A stretch of DNA of 64,000 nt from Prauserella shujinwangii (GCF_003001955.1 NZ_PVNH01000008.1:124001-188000); one strand, 5' to 3'. Positions 41,224 through 51,447 are shown, numbered from the stretch's first letter. The notes: generated by a model not told the origin, from the sequence alone. A program made the numbers and translations.

Positions 41224-42447
41224 TCAGCCGAACGAGAACTGGTGGACCTTGAGGTAGCCGGAGCGGAAACCCGCCTCGGAGTACGCCAGGTAGAACTCCC
41301 ACATCCGGCGGAACACGTCGTCGAAGCCGAGCTCGGCCACCTCGTCCCAGCGGTGCAGGAACCGCTCCCGCCACTGCCGCAGGGTACGCGCGTAGTCCTG
41401 GCCGAACTCCCGGACCGCCCGCGGCCGCAGCGCGGTGTGCTCGGCCACGCCCTGCCGGATCGACTCCACCGAGGGGATCAGGCCACCGGGGAAGATGTAC
41501 TTGTGCATCCAAGTGTACGAGGACGCGGCCGCGAGCATCCGGTCGTGCCGCATGGTGATCGCCTGGAGCCCGAACCGGCCCCCGGGCCGCAGCCGCCTGC
41601 CCACGGCGCCGAAGTAGTCGGGCCAGTACCGTGCGCCGACCGCCTCGATCATCTCCACGCTGACCACCGCGTCGTACTCACCGGTGGCCTGCCGGTAGTC
41701 CTCCAGCCGCACCTCGACGCGGTCGCCGAGGCCCGCCTCGGCGACCCGCTTGGTGGCGAGCGTGCGCTGCTCCTCGGACAGCGTGAGGGACGTGACGTGC
41801 GCCCCGCGCGCGGCCGCCCGGATGGCGAGCTCGCCCCAGCCGGTGCCGATCTCCAGCACCCGGCTGCCCTGGCCGACGCCGGCGTGGTCGAGCACACCGT
41901 CGATCTTGCGGCGCTGGGCCGCGACCAGGTCGTCGCCGGGGCCGAACAGCGCCGACGAGTAGGTCATCGTCTCGTCCAGGAACAGCCCGAACAGCTCGTT
42001 CGACAGGTCGTAGTGCCGGTGGATGTTGGACCGGGCGCCCTCGATCGTGTTGGACTCGGCGGCGGGCTGCCCGCGGTCGACGAACCGGCGGAAGCGCTGC
42101 AGCGGAGGCGGGACCAGCGTCGCCATCCGCTCGGCGAACGGGGTGAGCACGGCCGCGGGATCCGCTGCCGACCAGTCGCCCGCCATGTAGGCCTCGCCGA
42201 AGCCGATCTTGGCGTCGACCCCCAGCCGGTGGAAGAACGTCTCCGGCCGGTGCAGCCGCATCTCGGGAGCCCCGGGGCCGCCCGCGCCGAGCCGGGTGCC
42301 GTCGGGGAAAGTCACCCGGACGTCCAGTGCCCGCACGGCGCGCCGGAACAGCGCCTCGGCGATTCGGGCGCGGAACACGGAGCGGGGCGGGGTCTTCAGG
42401 CCGGGCCAGGCGTCCGTGCCGGGCCGGTCGACGCTCGAGGTGGTCAA
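41224..42447 (-). CDS. Cyclopropane-fatty-acyl-phospholipid synthase family methyltransferase
   Basis: A 407-residue SAM-dependent methyltransferase. The SAM site is VLEIGTGWGELAIRAA; HYDLSNELFGLFLDETMTYSSALF, LSEEQ and VSVEMIEAVG are standard for CFA/mycolic-acid methyltransferases. The start is TTG 42447 behind AAGGAG; no better ATG/GTG lies in frame before the conserved N-terminal domain. It would methylenate or methylate an unsaturated acyl chain of membrane phospholipid. The alpha/beta hydrolase gene 51 bases upstream on the same strand is likely co-transcribed. Confidence 0.9.
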   Translation of the reverse strand: MTTSSVDRPGTDAWPGLKTPPRSVFRARIAEALFRRAVRALDVRVTFPDGTRLGAGGPGAPEMRLHRPETFFHRLGVDAKIGFGEAYMAGDWSAADPAAVLTPFAERMATLVPPPLQRFRRFVDRGQPAAESNTIEGARSNIHRHYDLSNELFGLFLDETMTYSSALFGPGDDLVAAQRRKIDGVLDHAGVGQGSRVLEIGTGWGELAIRAAARGAHVTSLTLSEEQRTLATKRVAEAGLGDRVEVRLEDYRQATGEYDAVVSVEMIEAVGARYWPDYFGAVGRRLRPGGRFGLQAITMRHDRMLAAASSYTWMHKYIFPGGLIPSVESIRQGVAEHTALRPRAVREFGQDYARTLRQWRERFLHRWDEVAELGFDDVFRRMWEFYLAYSEAGFRSGYLKVHQFSFG

Positions 42448-42497
42448 GGCACTCCTTCCGCTGGAGTCACCCGGCCGGTGCGGCGGGGCGACATCGG

Positions 42498-43196
42498 TCA
42501 GAGAGGTATTCGCAGCCGATGCGGTGCGGGCTTGGTCCACGCCGAGGCGAGCGGTTCGCCGTCCGTCACCGGCATCCCCAGGGTGGCCAGCGTGAACCCC
42601 GTCACCAGGCCGGTCCAGACCGGGGAGCGGCGCAGCATCGCGTGCCCCTCGTCCGCCACCTCGAACCGGGCGATCCGGGCGGCGGTGGCCTGGGCGCGGT
42701 CGGCGAAGGCGCGGGAGTCGGCCGGCCCGGTGATCCGGTCGCGGGTGCCGTGCACGATGAGCACCGACCGGCCGCGCACGGCGTCCACCGGCTCGTCGCC
42801 GGGTGTCCACGGGGCCAGGGCGCACACCCCGACGACCGCGGGGTCGTCGGCCACGCGCAGGGCCACCCGACCGCCCATCGAGTGCCCGACCAGCACCACC
42901 GGGGCGCCGGGGAACTCCGCGCGCAGGCGGCCGAGTGCCCAGCGGGCGTCCCGCACCGGGTCGAGCTGCGGCGCGTTCCAGCCGCGGACGCGGTTGCGCA
43001 GGAGCGCCACCGTGAGCCCGTGCCGGCGGCCCGCGGCCGACAGCGCCCTGGCCAGCGGGACCATCCGGAGGTAGGCCAGCCGCCACGGCCGCACGGAGGC
43101 GACGCCGAACTGAGCCCCGCCGTGCAGCACGAGCGCCACCGCGCGAGTGCCGCTCCGTGCGGGGCGCACCGTCAGCACCGGTTCGTCCCTGACCAT
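42498..43196 (-). CDS. Alpha/beta hydrolase
   Basis: A 232-residue alpha/beta hydrolase. The nucleophile elbow is VLVGHSMGGRVA, with Ser near 111; IVHGTRDRI supplies the acid and DEGHAML the His of the triad. It is most like short lipase/peptidase S9-type hydrolases of actinobacteria. It has no signal peptide. Location just upstream of the CFA-synthase-like gene on the same strand suggests a role in lipid turnover, but the substrate is unknown. Confidence 0.86.
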   Translation of the reverse strand: MVRDEPVLTVRPARSGTRAVALVLHGGAQFGVASVRPWRLAYLRMVPLARALSAAGRRHGLTVALLRNRVRGWNAPQLDPVRDARWALGRLRAEFPGAPVVLVGHSMGGRVALRVADDPAVVGVCALAPWTPGDEPVDAVRGRSVLIVHGTRDRITGPADSRAFADRAQATAARIARFEVADEGHAMLRRSPVWTGLVTGFTLATLGMPVTDGEPLASAWTKPAPHRLRIPL

Positions 43197-43232
43197 CCAC
43201 CCACTCCTCGTCTCCGCTTCCGGTGTTCTCCT

Positions 43233-43285
43233 GCCCCCAGGGCCACCTTGGTGGCGTTCACCGCAACCAAGGTGGCCCTGGGGGC
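43233..43285. terminator. 20-bp-arm inverted repeat between ABC exporter and hydrolase genes
   Basis: Arms of 20 perfectly matching bases (43233-43252 and 43266-43285) surround a 13-base loop. The right arm reads ACCAAGGTGGCCCTGGGGGC, the same phrase as in the repeat after nrdB. It lies 13 bases beyond the end of the exporter gene and probably terminates it. Confidence 0.75.
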
Positions 43286-43298
43286 CGATGCCCGGACG

Positions 43299-45173
43299 TC
43301 AGGCGGCGGCGTGTTCCCGCTCACCCTCGCTGAACTGCGTGCGGTACAGCTCGGCGTACCTGCCGTCCGCGGCGAGCAGTTCCTCGTGCGTGCCGCGCTC
43401 GACCACCTCGCCGTCCTCGACCACGAGGATCAGGTCGGCCGCGCGGACGGTGGACAGCCGGTGGGCGATGACCAGCGCGGTCCTGCCGTCGAGCGCGTCG
43501 GACAGGGCCTCGCCCACCGCCACCTCGGACTCCGAGTCCAGGTGCGCGGTGGCCTCGTCGAGCACCACCACCCTCGGCTGGGCGAGCAGCAGCCGCGCGA
43601 TCGTCAACCGTTGCCGCTCGCCACCGGAGAGCCGGTAACCGCGCTCACCGACCAGCGTGTCGAGCCCGTCCGGCAGCGAGCGGACGAGCGCCGCCAGGCG
43701 TGCCCTGCCGAGCGCGTCCCACAGCTCCTCCTCGCCCGCGTCCGGCCGGACGTAGGTGAGGTTGGCGCGGATCGTGTCGTGGAACAGGTGGCCGTCCTGG
43801 GTGACCACGCCGACCGTGCGCCGCAGGTCCGTGAACGCGAGGTCGCGAACGTCCACCCCGGACAGCCGGACCGCGCCGGAGTCGACGTCGTACAGGCGCG
43901 GCAACAGCGACGCGATGGTGGACTTGCCCGCCCCCGACGAGCCCACGAGCGCCACCATCTGGCCCGGCGCCGCGTGGAAACTGACGCCGTGCAGCACCTC
44001 CTCGCCACCCCGGTTGTCCAGTGTGGACACCTCTTCCAGCGAGGCGAGCGAGTAGCGGTCGGCCGACGGATAGCCGAAGCGCACGTCGTCGAACTCGACG
44101 GAGACGCCACCGGCGGGCAGCGGCACGGGGTCGGGCCGTTCCTTGATCATGGGATCGAGGTCGATCACCTCGAAGACGCGTTCGAACGACACCAGCGCCG
44201 TCATCACGTCCACGCGGACGTTGGCCAGCGCCGTCAGCGGCGTGTAGAGCCGGGTGAGCAGCAGCGCGAGGGCCACGACCGTGCCCGCCGCGAGGTCGCC
44301 GCGCAGGGCGAGCCAGCCGCCGAGCCCGTAGACGAGCGCCTGCGCGAGCGCCGACACGAGGGTGAGGCTGGTCATGAACCAGCGGGTGAGCATCGCGGTG
44401 CGCACACCGATGTCGCGGACGCGCCCCGCGCGGGCGGCGAACTCCGCGGACTCGGCGCGCGGCCTGCCGAACAGCTTGACGAGCGTCGCGCCCGGCGCCG
44501 AGAACCGCTCGGTCATCTGCGTGGTCATGGCGGCGTTCAGCTCGGCGGACTCGTGCTGCAGCGCGGCCATCCGGCGGCCGATCCGCCGCGCGGGGAGCAC
44601 GAACACCGGCAGCAGCACCAGCGCGAGCAGCGTGACCTGCCAGGACAGCGTCACCATCACCGCGAGCGAGAGAACCAGCTGGATCACGTTGGTCACCAGA
44701 CCGGACAGCGTCGCGGTGAACGTCCGCTGCGCGCCGATGACGTCGTTGTTCAGCCTGCTCACGAGCGCACCCGTGCGGGTACGGGTGAAGAACGCGACGG
44801 GCATCCGCTGGACGTGCTCGAACACGGCCCGGCGCAGGTCGAAGATCAGCCCCTCGCCGATGCGCGCGGACTGCCAGCGCTCCACCAGGCCGAGCGCCGC
44901 GTCGGCGATGGCGAGCCCGGCGATGGCGAGGGCCAGCCAGGCGACCGTGGCGGCCGCTCCCCCGCCGACGATGACGTCGACGACCCGGCCCGCGAGCAGC
45001 GGGGTGCTCACGGCGAGCACCGCGGAGACGACGGTGAGGCCGAGGAACACGGCGAGCCGCGCCCAGTGCGGCCGGGCGAAAGCCGCGACCCGCCGGACCG
45101 TGCCCCTGCGCAGTCCCTTCGGCGTGTCCGCCGACCGCATGGCCCCGTTCAGCAACGACCAGGTGTTGTCCAC
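43299..45173 (-). CDS. ABC exporter, fused membrane and ATPase domains
   Basis: A 624-residue half-size exporter. Six membrane helices (about 45-320) precede an NBD with Walker A GSSGAGKST, signature LSGGERQRLTI, Walker B VVVLDEATAH and the H-loop IAHRLST. Full function needs a homodimer or a second half-transporter, but no partner gene is adjacent. GTG 45173 with GGAAGG nine bases upstream is preferred over TTG 45182. A near-perfect 22-bp palindrome resembling a MarR operator lies just upstream. Export of a lipid or drug is plausible. Confidence 0.9.
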   Translation of the reverse strand: MDNTWSLLNGAMRSADTPKGLRRGTVRRVAAFARPHWARLAVFLGLTVVSAVLAVSTPLLAGRVVDVIVGGGAAATVAWLALAIAGLAIADAALGLVERWQSARIGEGLIFDLRRAVFEHVQRMPVAFFTRTRTGALVSRLNNDVIGAQRTFTATLSGLVTNVIQLVLSLAVMVTLSWQVTLLALVLLPVFVLPARRIGRRMAALQHESAELNAAMTTQMTERFSAPGATLVKLFGRPRAESAEFAARAGRVRDIGVRTAMLTRWFMTSLTLVSALAQALVYGLGGWLALRGDLAAGTVVALALLLTRLYTPLTALANVRVDVMTALVSFERVFEVIDLDPMIKERPDPVPLPAGGVSVEFDDVRFGYPSADRYSLASLEEVSTLDNRGGEEVLHGVSFHAAPGQMVALVGSSGAGKSTIASLLPRLYDVDSGAVRLSGVDVRDLAFTDLRRTVGVVTQDGHLFHDTIRANLTYVRPDAGEEELWDALGRARLAALVRSLPDGLDTLVGERGYRLSGGERQRLTIARLLLAQPRVVVLDEATAHLDSESEVAVGEALSDALDGRTALVIAHRLSTVRAADLILVVEDGEVVERGTHEELLAADGRYAELYRTQFSEGEREHAAA

Positions 45174-45201
45174 GACCCCCAACCTTCCCGCACCGACCGC
45201 A

Positions 45202-45223
45202 AACCTCGACTATAGTCAAGGTT
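45202..45223. promoter_or_regulatory. 22-bp MarR-like palindrome at the exporter promoter
   Basis: Ten of eleven pairs match around the centre GACTATAGTC, flanked by AACCT and AGGTT. On the minus strand the site contains TTGACT as a possible -35. This resembles MarR-family operators. No MarR gene lies in the window. Confidence 0.65.
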
Positions 45224-45366
45224 GTTGACCCATCTGAGCTGCACAACGCAGTGTGCTGGGAGATCCTTCCCGACGCCACCGACATTTTCCGGCACCGCGG
45301 GACACCCGGCGCGGGCCATCGCCTAGCCTGGGTCCGACCGGCGGGCTCGACAGCGGAGGGGAACAC

Positions 45367-46680
45367 GTGTCGGCACCTGGGGTTCCACGGTGGCTGCACC
45401 GGAGCTGGGCCGAGCGTCCGCTGCCCCTGGACGCCGCCTTCTACCTGCTGTGCTGCGGGTACGCCGGCACCGTCGCGCTCACCAACGAGTTCTTCGGTTT
45501 CCGCGTGTGGGGCGCCTTCGCCGCGGCGGGGTACGGGCTGGCGCTGCTGCACACCGTCGCGCTGCTGCTTCTCCCCGCGCGACCCCGGGACCGCGCGCCG
45601 TGGTGGCGCTCCCGCTGGACCGGGGTCGCCGCGGCCGGCACGGTCGGGATGCTGGCGCCCCTGGCCACGCTCGTCGTGCGCAGGCTCGGCGGCGGCGACT
45701 GGCAGGAGGCGCCGGGGGCCTGGAGCGCCCAGCCGGAGGTCTGGGTGATCGAGCGGTCGGCGAGGCTGCTGCTGGAGAACGGGACGCCCTACGTCGACGT
45801 CTCGGCCCTCGGCCGGGCACCCCACTGGCTCGACTACACGCCGTACGGGCCGGTGATGGCCGTGTTCGGGATGCCGAGGGCTCTGTTCGGCGGCACTCCC
45901 CTCGGAGCCGCGCTCACCGACGCCCGGATCGTGTTCGCGCTGGTCGCCGCCGGGTGCGTGGTCGCGGCGCTGCGGGTGCTCGGCACGCGCGCCGTGCCGG
46001 TCCGCGCCGCGCAACTGGCCCTCGTCGGCCCGTTCACCGCGCTGACGTTCGCGGTGGCCGGACCCGACCTCGCCATGCTCGGGCTGCTCCTCCTGGCGGC
46101 CGCCCTCGCCGCCACCGACCGTCCCGTGCCCGCGGCCGTCACGCTCGCGGTCGTGACGAGCGCGAAGCTGATCGTGCTGCCTGCGGCCGTGGTGCTGGGC
46201 TTCCTCGTGCTGCGCAGGCTCGGCGGCGGCGCGCTCGGCCGCTACGCCGCCACGTTCGGCGCCGGGTGCGCCGTGCTGAACGTCCCGGTGCTGCTGGCCG
46301 ACCCGGCCGCGTTCACCGAACACGTCATCCGGTTCCCGGCCGGGCTGGGCGCGGTCAGCTCACCCGCGGCGAGCCCGCTGCCGGGGCACCTGATCGCCGA
46401 GACGGGCGCGGCGGGCAAGGCCGTCGCACTCGCCCTGCTCGGTGCGGCCGCGTTGGCGGTACTGGTCTGGCTCGTCCGGCGGCCACCCGGGACGGGTGCC
46501 GACGCGCTGCTGCGCATCGCGGTGGGGTTGGGCGCGTTCACCCTGCTCACCCCCGCCACCCGGTTCGGCTACCTGGTGTACCCGGTCGTCCTGCTCGGCG
46601 CGGTGTTGTTCTTCCCGGGCAGGCCGGACACCAGGGACGAGGGCGATCCGGACGCGTGTGCCGCCGCTACTTCTTCTTGA
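45367..46680 (+). CDS. GT87-type polyprenol-phosphate-mannose-dependent membrane glycosyltransferase (DUF2029-like)
   Basis: A 437-residue polytopic protein with about ten helices. GTG 45367 follows GCGGAGGGG. The region after helix 3 with SARLLLENGTPYVD, WLDYTPYGPVMAVFG and the acidic loop is typical of GT-C mannosyltransferases of the PIM/LM family, where an Asp in the first extracytoplasmic loop is catalytic. It would use polyprenyl-phosphate mannose to elongate a lipoglycan at the outer leaflet. The gene tail overlaps the convergent small HTH gene by 14 bases. Confidence 0.78.
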   Translation: MSAPGVPRWLHRSWAERPLPLDAAFYLLCCGYAGTVALTNEFFGFRVWGAFAAAGYGLALLHTVALLLLPARPRDRAPWWRSRWTGVAAAGTVGMLAPLATLVVRRLGGGDWQEAPGAWSAQPEVWVIERSARLLLENGTPYVDVSALGRAPHWLDYTPYGPVMAVFGMPRALFGGTPLGAALTDARIVFALVAAGCVVAALRVLGTRAVPVRAAQLALVGPFTALTFAVAGPDLAMLGLLLLAAALAATDRPVPAAVTLAVVTSAKLIVLPAAVVLGFLVLRRLGGGALGRYAATFGAGCAVLNVPVLLADPAAFTEHVIRFPAGLGAVSSPAASPLPGHLIAETGAAGKAVALALLGAAALAVLVWLVRRPPGTGADALLRIAVGLGAFTLLTPATRFGYLVYPVVLLGAVLFFPGRPDTRDEGDPDACAAATSS

Positions 46681-46876
46681 CCCGGGTCGCGCCGCCGCGG
46701 CCGCGGAGCTGCACTCCCGATTCGGAGAGAACCCGGTGCACGAATCCGTACGAGCGTCCGGTGGACTCGGCGAGGGCCCGAATGCTCGCGCCCTTCTCGT
46801 ATTTCTTCTTCAGATCGGCGGCTAGCTTGTCGCGCGTGTTTCCGGTGATGCGCGCGCCCTTCTTCAGGTCAGCCAC
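46667..46876 (-). CDS. Small helix-turn-helix DNA-binding protein (Rv1473A-like)
   Basis: A 69-residue basic protein starting at GTG 46876 behind GGAAGGTGG. The conserved core GARITGNTRDKLAADLKKKY is followed by an HTH (SIRALAESTGRSYGFVHRVL) and a Lys/Arg-rich C-terminus ending RVKKK. As far as I remember, mycobacteria carry a similar small HTH gene (Rv1473A) beside the ABC-F gene Rv1473, and here the ABC-F gene is the next minus-strand gene. It may be a nucleoid or translation-linked regulator. Its 3' end overlaps the convergent glycosyltransferase gene. Confidence 0.75.
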   Translation of the reverse strand: MADLKKGARITGNTRDKLAADLKKKYEKGASIRALAESTGRSYGFVHRVLSESGVQLRGRGGATRVKKK

Positions 46877-47086
46877 GTCAATCCACCTTCCAAACCTTCC
46901 GCCCCGGTCGGGTAATTCGGGCCACATTCGACCCCTGCCTGCCGCAATGATCGAACAGACAGCCGCCGAATGCCAGACGGCGAGGCAAAAACCTCCGAAA
47001 ACCCGGCCATATTGGGCCGATTCAGTGCTTGCTCACCCGCAACTAACGAGATCGGCCGGAAGAACGTCTCAGCGCCCGGCCCGCCC
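46877..47086. other. Intergenic region upstream of the small HTH gene
   Basis: About 210 bases, less GC-rich than its surroundings. I see no gene. It contains a short hairpin (CGCCG...CGGCG, about 46972-46990), and GGCCGAT / ATCGGCC arms around 47015-47057. It must hold the promoter of the HTH gene, but no clear -10/-35 pair is visible. A tRNA or small RNA could not be supported. Confidence 0.3.
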
Positions 47087-47132
47087 CTCGTGCGTGTTTT
47101 CCGTGGTGCGGACCACGTTCCTCACTCACGAG
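47087..47132. terminator. Imperfect palindrome after the ABC-F gene
   Basis: Arms at 47087-47107 and 47112-47132 match over ten outer bases (one mismatch) and six inner bases. The reverse complement of the right arm, CTCGTGAGTGAGGAACGTGG, is almost the same as the arm at 12132, so both belong to one repeat family. It lies 15 bases after the ABC-F stop codon on the minus strand. Confidence 0.65.
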
Positions 47133-47147
47133 CGGTGACCAGGCGTT

Positions 47148-48776
<1,629 letters not shown>

Positions 48777-48845
48777 AGGAGACTCCGTGGTGAGGGGAAC
48801 GTCGGAAACCGGACAGCGCGAGACACCCGCGCGGGGCGGGGACAG

Positions 48846-48866
48846 CTATTCCAGCCGGACGACCAC
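48846..48866 (-). CDS. Putative six-codon leader peptide upstream of the ABC-F gene
   Basis: The mini-ORF GTG GTC GTC CGG CTG GAA TAG (MVVRLE) starts exactly 7 bases after a -10 TACACT (48874-48879), so it would be translated as a leaderless ORF at the very 5' end of the ABC-F mRNA. It ends 69 bases before the ABC-F start. Antibiotic-induced ABC-F genes are often controlled by ribosome stalling on such short leaders. Nothing in the sequence proves it is translated. Confidence 0.45.
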   Translation of the reverse strand: MVVRLE

Positions 48867-48943
48867 GACACCCAGTGTACGGACCGGGGTCCACCGGTTT
48901 TCGCCCCGGTGACCCGGCTCACCCATCCCCCGGCGCCACCTCC
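48867..48943 (-). promoter_or_regulatory. Promoter and 5' region of the ABC-F leader
   Basis: TACACT (48874-48879 on the minus strand) is the best -10 for the ABC-F transcription unit. AAAA lies about 18 bases upstream near the -35 position, reminiscent of the AT-rich element next to WhiB7-dependent -35 boxes, but the match is weak. Confidence 0.35.
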
Positions 48944-49143
48944 CCAATGTGGCATCGGTTGCGTTCGGCGCACCCAATGCGGCGTTCGGTGCGTTCGGCG
49001 CACCCAATGCGGCATCCGGTACGTCCAACGCACCCAATGCGGCATCCGGTACGTCCAACGCACCCAATGCGGCATCCGGTGCGTTCGGCGCACCCAATGC
49101 GGCATTCGGTGCGTCCAACGCACCCACTGTGGCATTGGGGAGC
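48944..49143. repeat. 30-bp tandem repeat array, about 6.6 units
   Basis: Six contiguous units of exactly 30 bases start at 48944, 48974, 49004, 49034, 49064 and 49094, with a partial seventh from 49124. Each unit begins CCAATGCGGCAT (or a close variant) and ends with GCGCAC or AACGCAC; units 3 and 4 are identical. The ends CCCCAATG and CATTGGGG are inverted relative to each other. It fills the gap between the acVLRF1 stop codon and the ABC-F leader. No spacers separate the units, so it is not CRISPR. Confidence 0.9.
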
Positions 49144-49144
49144 T

Positions 49145-49822
49145 TCAGGCGGGGTCGCGGACGACGATCTCCACGGAGCGGGCGCGGCCGGCCGCCTCGT
49201 CGAGCACCGTGCGGCGCGGTTCGCCGAGGTCGGGCAACGTGGTCACGGCCAGCGCGAACACCCGCTCCAGCCTCGGGTCGCGGCGCAGCTCGTCGAGCGC
49301 CTTCCGGTCCCCGCCGAGCACGACGCCGTCGAGCTCGCCCAGGTGCGGGCCGAGCACGTCGAGGGCGTCGTCCGCCGCCGCGCGCAGCGCCTGCCTCGCC
49401 TGCCCTTCCCTGCGGCGGGCGAACCGCTGTTGCGACCATCCGCCCGCCGCGCTGCGGCCGTGCACGAGGTGCCGGTCGGTGCGGGAGACGAGCACGCGGC
49501 CGCCCTCGGCGACGCCGACGCTGTGCCCGCCGAGCCGGACCAGCAGCAGCCCGAGCCGCCGCGGCACCCCGGCGTGCTCGACCAGCGGCGCCACCGCCAG
49601 CCCCGGCCGCACCTCCCCGGCCGCGCCCGGCAGCGGCGGGAACGGGACGCGCGCCGTGGCCGTGGTGCCGTCGCCCCCGGTCACCACCACCCGCTCGGGA
49701 CGGAGCACGGTCTCCCGCACCCCGTCGTTGCGCTCGGCGAACCGGGCGAACCAGCGATCCAGTCGCTCGGGTTCCACCTCGACGGCCCGGCCGCCACCAC
49801 TCACCGCACGCGTGCGCGCCAC
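49145..49822 (-). CDS. Actinobacterial VLRF1-type (acVLRF1) peptidyl-tRNA hydrolase
   Basis: A 225-residue protein with the release-factor-like VLRF1 fold. The catalytic loop GRSAAGGWSQQRFARRRE contains the Gln residue used to cleave peptidyl-tRNA on stalled 60S/50S ribosomes (Vms1-like). The N- and C-terminal parts, for example GVVLGGDRKALDELRRDP, belong to the same eRF1-like domain. GTG 49822 lies 10 bases after the dGTPase stop codon on the same strand, so the two genes are probably co-transcribed. It serves ribosome-associated quality control, in the cytoplasm. Confidence 0.88.
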   Translation of the reverse strand: MARTRAVSGGGRAVEVEPERLDRWFARFAERNDGVRETVLRPERVVVTGGDGTTATARVPFPPLPGAAGEVRPGLAVAPLVEHAGVPRRLGLLLVRLGGHSVGVAEGGRVLVSRTDRHLVHGRSAAGGWSQQRFARRREGQARQALRAAADDALDVLGPHLGELDGVVLGGDRKALDELRRDPRLERVFALAVTTLPDLGEPRRTVLDEAAGRARSVEIVVRDPA

Positions 49823-49832
49823 GACCGCCTCC

Positions 49833-51398
49833 TCACAGGACGAAGGACTCCGACCACGGCTGGGCCGTGCGGCCCTCGATGGCGTCGAGCATCCGGACGG
49901 CCTGGTTGTCGGTCAGCGAAGCCACGAAGTCCACCACCGCCCTGCCCCGGGCGAGCCCGCGGACGGCGTCGGTGCCCTCGACCGGCTCCCCGGTGGCACC
50001 GACCAGCAGGTCGGGGGCGCGACGCGCGAGGCTCGCGTACTCCGCCCCGGCGACCTCGACCAGGTCGTGCAGCCTGCGCGGCAGCCGCGACGCCTCGTCC
50101 CGGTCGGCCAGCCACGCGTCGAGCGCGTCCACCAGCGATGCCAGCACGTTGGCCTGGCCGCGCTGGTGCAGGGCCAGGTCGGCGCGGAGCAGCACGAACC
50201 GGCGGTGCACGAACTTCAGCACCTGCACCTCGTGCCACTGCGCGGGACGCAGGGTCACGTGGCCGGTGCGCGTCGACGGGGCCGGGGTCACCAGGACGCC
50301 GTCGACGAGCCGGGCCGACCAGCGGGCGGAGAACGCCGCCAGCGCCTGCTCCGCCTCGATCGATCCGTCGAACGGGCTGGCGAGCAGGTCGTCGACCAGT
50401 TCGGCCCGCACCCGCGCGACCGCCTGCGCGAACGCGTCGTCGTCGACGATCCACGAGTCCTTGGCGTGCATGCGGCGGCGCAGCAGCTCCAGCGAGCGGC
50501 CCGGCTTGCGGTCCGCCGACCGCAGCTGCGCTTCGCTGAGCTCGGCCAGCTCCCCCACCCGCGCCAGCCACTGGCCGAGCTCGGTGGCCACCGAGGCGTG
50601 CTGCAGCACCCCGATGCGGTGGAAGTCCTGCAGGTCGTGGATGGCGTAGGCGATGTCGTCGGCCATGTCCATCACCGACGCCTCCACCGTCTGCTGCCAG
50701 TGCTCGACCCGCCCCGTGAACGGGGCCCTGGCCTGCACGAGGTCGTCCAGCTCGGTGCTGTAGGCGGAGAACTTGCTCGACCCCGTGCCGGGTGCGCCGT
50801 CCGGCTCGCCCGCGCCCCTCGGCGGCACCCGCATCCGGGCGGGGTGCGGGTCCGGGAAGTGCAGCCGCGCCCACGGGTACTTGAGCAGCGCCGCCCGCGC
50901 GGCCGCGGTGAGGTTGAGCCCGACCGGGGTGGGTCCGCCGACCTCGGTCGTGGTGACGATCCGGAACGTCTGCGCGTTGCCCTCGAAGCCGTCGGCCAGG
51001 CCGTAGCGGTGGCGGGCGATCCGGTCCAGCACCTGCTCCCCGAGATGGCCGAACGGGGGGTGACCGAGGTCGTGCCCCAGCGCGGCGGCCTCCGCCACGT
51101 CGGGGTCGCACCCGCCGAGCTTCGCCACGAGCTCGCGGGAGTCCTCGGCTCCGGTGATCCGCTCGGCGATCGCCCTGGCCACCTGCGCGACCTTGAGGCT
51201 GTGCGTGAGCCGGTTGTGCAGCAGACCGGAGCCACCCGCGCTGACCACCTGCGTGACGCCGCCGAGCCGCGCGAAGAACGGGGAGGCCGCGATGCGGTCC
51301 CGGTCGATCCGGAAGGGGCTGCCCGCCAGGTCGGTCAGGCCGGGCGGGGCCGGCTCGGCGTCCCTGCGCTCCGTTCGGGGATCCGGCGCTGCTGACAT
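49833..51398 (-). CDS. dgt: Deoxyguanosinetriphosphate triphosphohydrolase-like protein (HD domain)
   Basis: A 521-residue HD-domain phosphohydrolase. The metal site H...HD...D is visible as LLHNRLTHSLKVAQVAR, GHDLGHPPFGHLGE and DMADDIAYAIHDL. Family members release triphosphate from dGTP or other dNTPs. ATG 51398 is preferred because TAGGGT lies 7 bases before it; GTG 51407 is an alternative. Given that this window also carries ribonucleotide reductase, dNTP homeostasis is represented by both synthesis and breakdown. It leads an operon with acVLRF1. Confidence 0.92.
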   Translation of the reverse strand: MSAAPDPRTERRDAEPAPPGLTDLAGSPFRIDRDRIAASPFFARLGGVTQVVSAGGSGLLHNRLTHSLKVAQVARAIAERITGAEDSRELVAKLGGCDPDVAEAAALGHDLGHPPFGHLGEQVLDRIARHRYGLADGFEGNAQTFRIVTTTEVGGPTPVGLNLTAAARAALLKYPWARLHFPDPHPARMRVPPRGAGEPDGAPGTGSSKFSAYSTELDDLVQARAPFTGRVEHWQQTVEASVMDMADDIAYAIHDLQDFHRIGVLQHASVATELGQWLARVGELAELSEAQLRSADRKPGRSLELLRRRMHAKDSWIVDDDAFAQAVARVRAELVDDLLASPFDGSIEAEQALAAFSARWSARLVDGVLVTPAPSTRTGHVTLRPAQWHEVQVLKFVHRRFVLLRADLALHQRGQANVLASLVDALDAWLADRDEASRLPRRLHDLVEVAGAEYASLARRAPDLLVGATGEPVEGTDAVRGLARGRAVVDFVASLTDNQAVRMLDAIEGRTAQPWSESFVL

Positions 51399-51447
51399 AG
51401 CTGACACCCTAGGTGACCTGCCGCGCCAGACGTGGTGTGATCACCGG

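Noticed and set aside
46900-47060. tRNA or small RNA gene in the AT-richer gap
   Set aside because: The 7-bp GGCCGAT/ATCGGCC stem has a 30-base loop and no cloverleaf or terminator accompanies it.
48944-49143. CRISPR array
   Set aside because: The 30-base units are directly adjacent without spacers, and no cas genes are nearby.
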